DNA of 5,385 nt, from NCBI GenBank assembly GCA_015654825.1, contig JAATGE010000150.1, forward strand, positions 1-5,385, given 5' to 3'. Below are positions 3,605-5,385 of this stretch, piece after piece (positions within the stretch are counted from its first letter, which is position 1; every line of letters starts with the position of its first letter). The stretch is from Rhodospirillales bacterium (GTDB lineage Bacteria > Pseudomonadota > Alphaproteobacteria > Acetobacterales > Acetobacteraceae). The position numbers were made by a program, and so were the translations under genes. The notes under the pieces were generated by a model. The model did not search any database, was not told the origin of the DNA, and worked only from the letters and a program-made list of their open reading frames with translations.

Positions 3605-5385
3605 CTAGCCCGAGAACCGCCCACTACGGGGGAAGCCGCTGGGCGGCATTCGGCCAGTTTGGGCGCGTTCGCCCAGCCAGTCGACGAGGCCGGTTTCGGT
3701 GCGGGTGCGTTCGCCGGATTTCCAGGTCAGGCCGTCGGCGATGGCAAAGACCTTGGCGTCGGCGAGGCCGCCTTCGCGGTATTTCTGCAGCGCGACGCCG
3801 GTGCCGCGCGCCAGTTCGGGCAGCTGATCGAGCGGAAACACCAGCAATTTGCGATTCTCGCCGACCACGGCCACGTGATCACCGGCGGCCGGCACGCAAA
3901 GCAGTGCGCGCTCGCCGTCGCGCACGTTCAGTACCTGCTTGCCGGTGCGTTTTTCCGCGACGAGGTCCGCCGCCTTGACGATGAATCCGCGGCCCGACTG
4001 GCCGGCGACCAGGTAGCGCGCATCGTCCCGCCAGACGAAGAACGCTACGATATCGTCCTGGTTAGCCAGGTCGATCATCAGCCTGATCGGTTGGCCGTCG
4101 CCGCGGCCGCGCGGCACATCGGCGGCGCGTAGGGTGAAGACGCGGCCGTCGGTGGCGAACAGCACCAGCCGGTCGGTGGTTTCGCACGGCAGCAGAAGGC
4201 GCAGCTTGTCGCCTTCCTTGAATTTCTGGCCCTCGCCGTCGGCGATGTGGCCGCGGGCCGCGCGCACCCAGCCTTTTTCCGACAGGATGACGGTAATCGG
4301 CTCGCGCTCGACCTGTACGATGGCGCTGACGTCGACGGGCGCCGGGGGTGCCGCGATATCGGTGCGGCGCTTGCCGAGCGCGCCGCCGCCGAATTTCTGC
4401 GCGGTTTCCTCGATTTCGGTGCCGATGCGTTCCCAGCGCAGTTTCTCGCTGCCGAGCAGCGCACGAATTTCGGTGCGTTCCTTGGTCAGCGCCTTGTGCT
4501 CGCGCTTGATTTCCATTTCCTCGAGCCGGCGCAGGCTGCGCAGCCGCATGTTCAGGATGGCTTCGGCCTGCACATCGGTCAGCTTGAACGCTCGCATCAG
4601 CCCGGTTTTGGCGTCGTCCTGCTCGCGGATGATGCGGATCACGCGGTCGAGATCGAGGAAGACGCGCAGGAAACCGTCAAGGATTTCGAGACGTTTCTCG
4701 ATGGCGGCGAGGCGGTGATTGGTGCGCCGTAGCAGCACTTCGTGGCGGTGATCGAGCCAGGCGCGCAGCACGTCCCGCAGGCCCATCACGATGGGTGTGC
4801 GATCGGCGGTGATGACGTTCATGTTCAGTGGAAAGCGGAGTTCCAGATCGGTGGCGCGGAACAGCGTCTCCATCAGGACTTCAGGCTCGACGCCACGACT
4901 TTTCGGTTCGAACACCAGGCGCACCTGTTCGGCGCTTTCGTCGCGCACGTCGCCGAGCAGCGGCAGCTTTTTCGCTTCCATCAGCGCCGCGATCTGCTCG
5001 ATCAGCTTTGACTTCTGCACCTGGTACGGGATTTCGGTGACCACGATGACCCAGGTCGCGAAGCGGCCCTGTTCCATTGCCCAGCGCGCGCGCAGGCGGA
5101 AGCCGCCGCGACCGGTTTCATAGGCGGTTCGGATCGAGGCCGCATCTTCCACCAGAATGCCGCCGGTGGGGAAATCCGGCCCCGGCACGTGTTTCAGCAA
5201 ATCCGCCGTGGTGGCCTTGGGGTTGCGCACCAGGTGCAGCGCCGCGGCGCACAGCTCGCCCGCATTGTGCGGCGGAATGGAGGTGGCCATGCCGACGGCG
5301 ATGCCGGCGGCGCCGTTGGCCAGCAGGTTCGGGAAGGCGGCGGGCAGCACCACCGGCTCTTCCTCGGTGCCGTCATAGGTCGGGC
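3605..5385 (-). CDS. parC: DNA topoisomerase IV subunit A (ParC), C-terminal part, cut by the window edge
   Basis: ParC is the DNA-breaking subunit of topoisomerase IV (ParC2ParE2), which decatenates daughter chromosomes. About 592 residues are visible and the frame stays open to the edge: PTYDGTEEEP is read before the GTG at 5351-5353, which is therefore an internal Val codon, not a start. Numbering from the first visible codon, the breakage-reunion core continues with FPNLLANGAAGIAVGMATSI (17-36) then PPHN. The tower and coiled-coil region is about 210-320, including QAEAILNMRLRSL (272-284). The C-terminal beta-pinwheel follows from about 350, opening with ITVILSEKGWVRAARGH (363-379) and ending in RAQTGRMPPSGFPRSGRF. 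That ending is typical of alphaproteobacterial ParC. No canonical GyrA box is seen, supporting ParC over GyrA. Roughly 150 N-terminal residues, including the catalytic Tyr and quinolone-resistance region, lie outside. No disruption is seen. Confidence 0.95.
   Translation of the reverse strand, partial: PTYDGTEEEPVVLPAAFPNLLANGAAGIAVGMATSIPPHNAGELCAAALHLVRNPKATTADLLKHVPGPDFPTGGILVEDAASIRTAYETGRGGFRLRARWAMEQGRFATWVIVVTEIPYQVQKSKLIEQIAALMEAKKLPLLGDVRDESAEQVRLVFEPKSRGVEPEVLMETLFRATDLELRFPLNMNVITADRTPIVMGLRDVLRAWLDHRHEVLLRRTNHRLAAIEKRLEILDGFLRVFLDLDRVIRIIREQDDAKTGLMRAFKLTDVQAEAILNMRLRSLRRLEEMEIKREHKALTKERTEIRALLGSEKLRWERIGTEIEETAQKFGGGALGKRRTDIAAPPAPVDVSAIVQVEREPITVILSEKGWVRAARGHIADGEGQKFKEGDKLRLLLPCETTDRLVLFATDGRVFTLRAADVPRGRGDGQPIRLMIDLANQDDIVAFFVWRDDARYLVAGQSGRGFIVKAADLVAEKRTGKQVLNVRDGERALLCVPAAGDHVAVVGENRKLLVFPLDQLPELARGTGVALQKYREGGLADAKVFAIADGLTWKSGERTRTETGLVDWLGERAQTGRMPPSGFPRSGRFSG

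Noticed and set aside
5351..5353. GTG as the start of the parC fragment
   Set aside because: The frame continues upstream to the window edge with PTYDGTEEEP, the expected ParC sequence, so this is an internal Val codon.

Overview
The window reads as a GC-rich alphaproteobacterial chromosome segment. The best guess is Rhodospirillales, family Acetobacteraceae. This rests on high GC, the alphaproteobacterial-type ParC C-terminus, the RDD-protein/leucyltransferase/ParC neighbourhood, and GC-rich hairpin spacers of a kind I recall from Acetobacteraceae genomes. The family assignment is inference, since no database search was possible.

Layout, left to right: an A/T-rich hairpin at 3-54, probably the end of a gene outside the window. 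Next is a two-gene + strand operon: an RDD-family membrane protein (200-694) overlapping by ATGA with bpt (691-1473), an aspartate/glutamate leucyltransferase. A 212-bp convergent spacer (1474-1685) holds several hairpins. On the - strand lies a secreted type-B carboxylesterase (1686-3335). A 269-bp spacer (3336-3604) follows, dominated by a symmetric nest of hairpins. Last is the C-terminal four-fifths of parC, the topoisomerase IV A subunit (3605-5385, - strand), which runs off the right edge.

Functionally, parC serves chromosome decatenation and bpt feeds proteins into the N-degron/ClpS route. The RDD protein is co-expressed with bpt but has no assigned role. The esterase is an accessory exported hydrolase with no obvious link to its neighbours. 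From memory, bpt and parC are often close neighbours in alphaproteobacteria, so the esterase may be a later insertion.

The most notable signal is non-coding. A roughly 60-bp two-hairpin element occurs three times (1621-1680 on +, 3394-3453 on -, 3541-3594 on +), with a diverged one-hairpin fourth copy at 1479-1506. Its first stem changes sequence between copies while keeping its pairing, which argues for a maintained structure. Two copies bracket the esterase in opposite orientation. Two also flank a 17-bp perfect inverted repeat, making a spacer of about 190 bp that is nearly mirror-symmetric. No CRISPR array, RNA gene, transposase or convincing new multigene system is visible.
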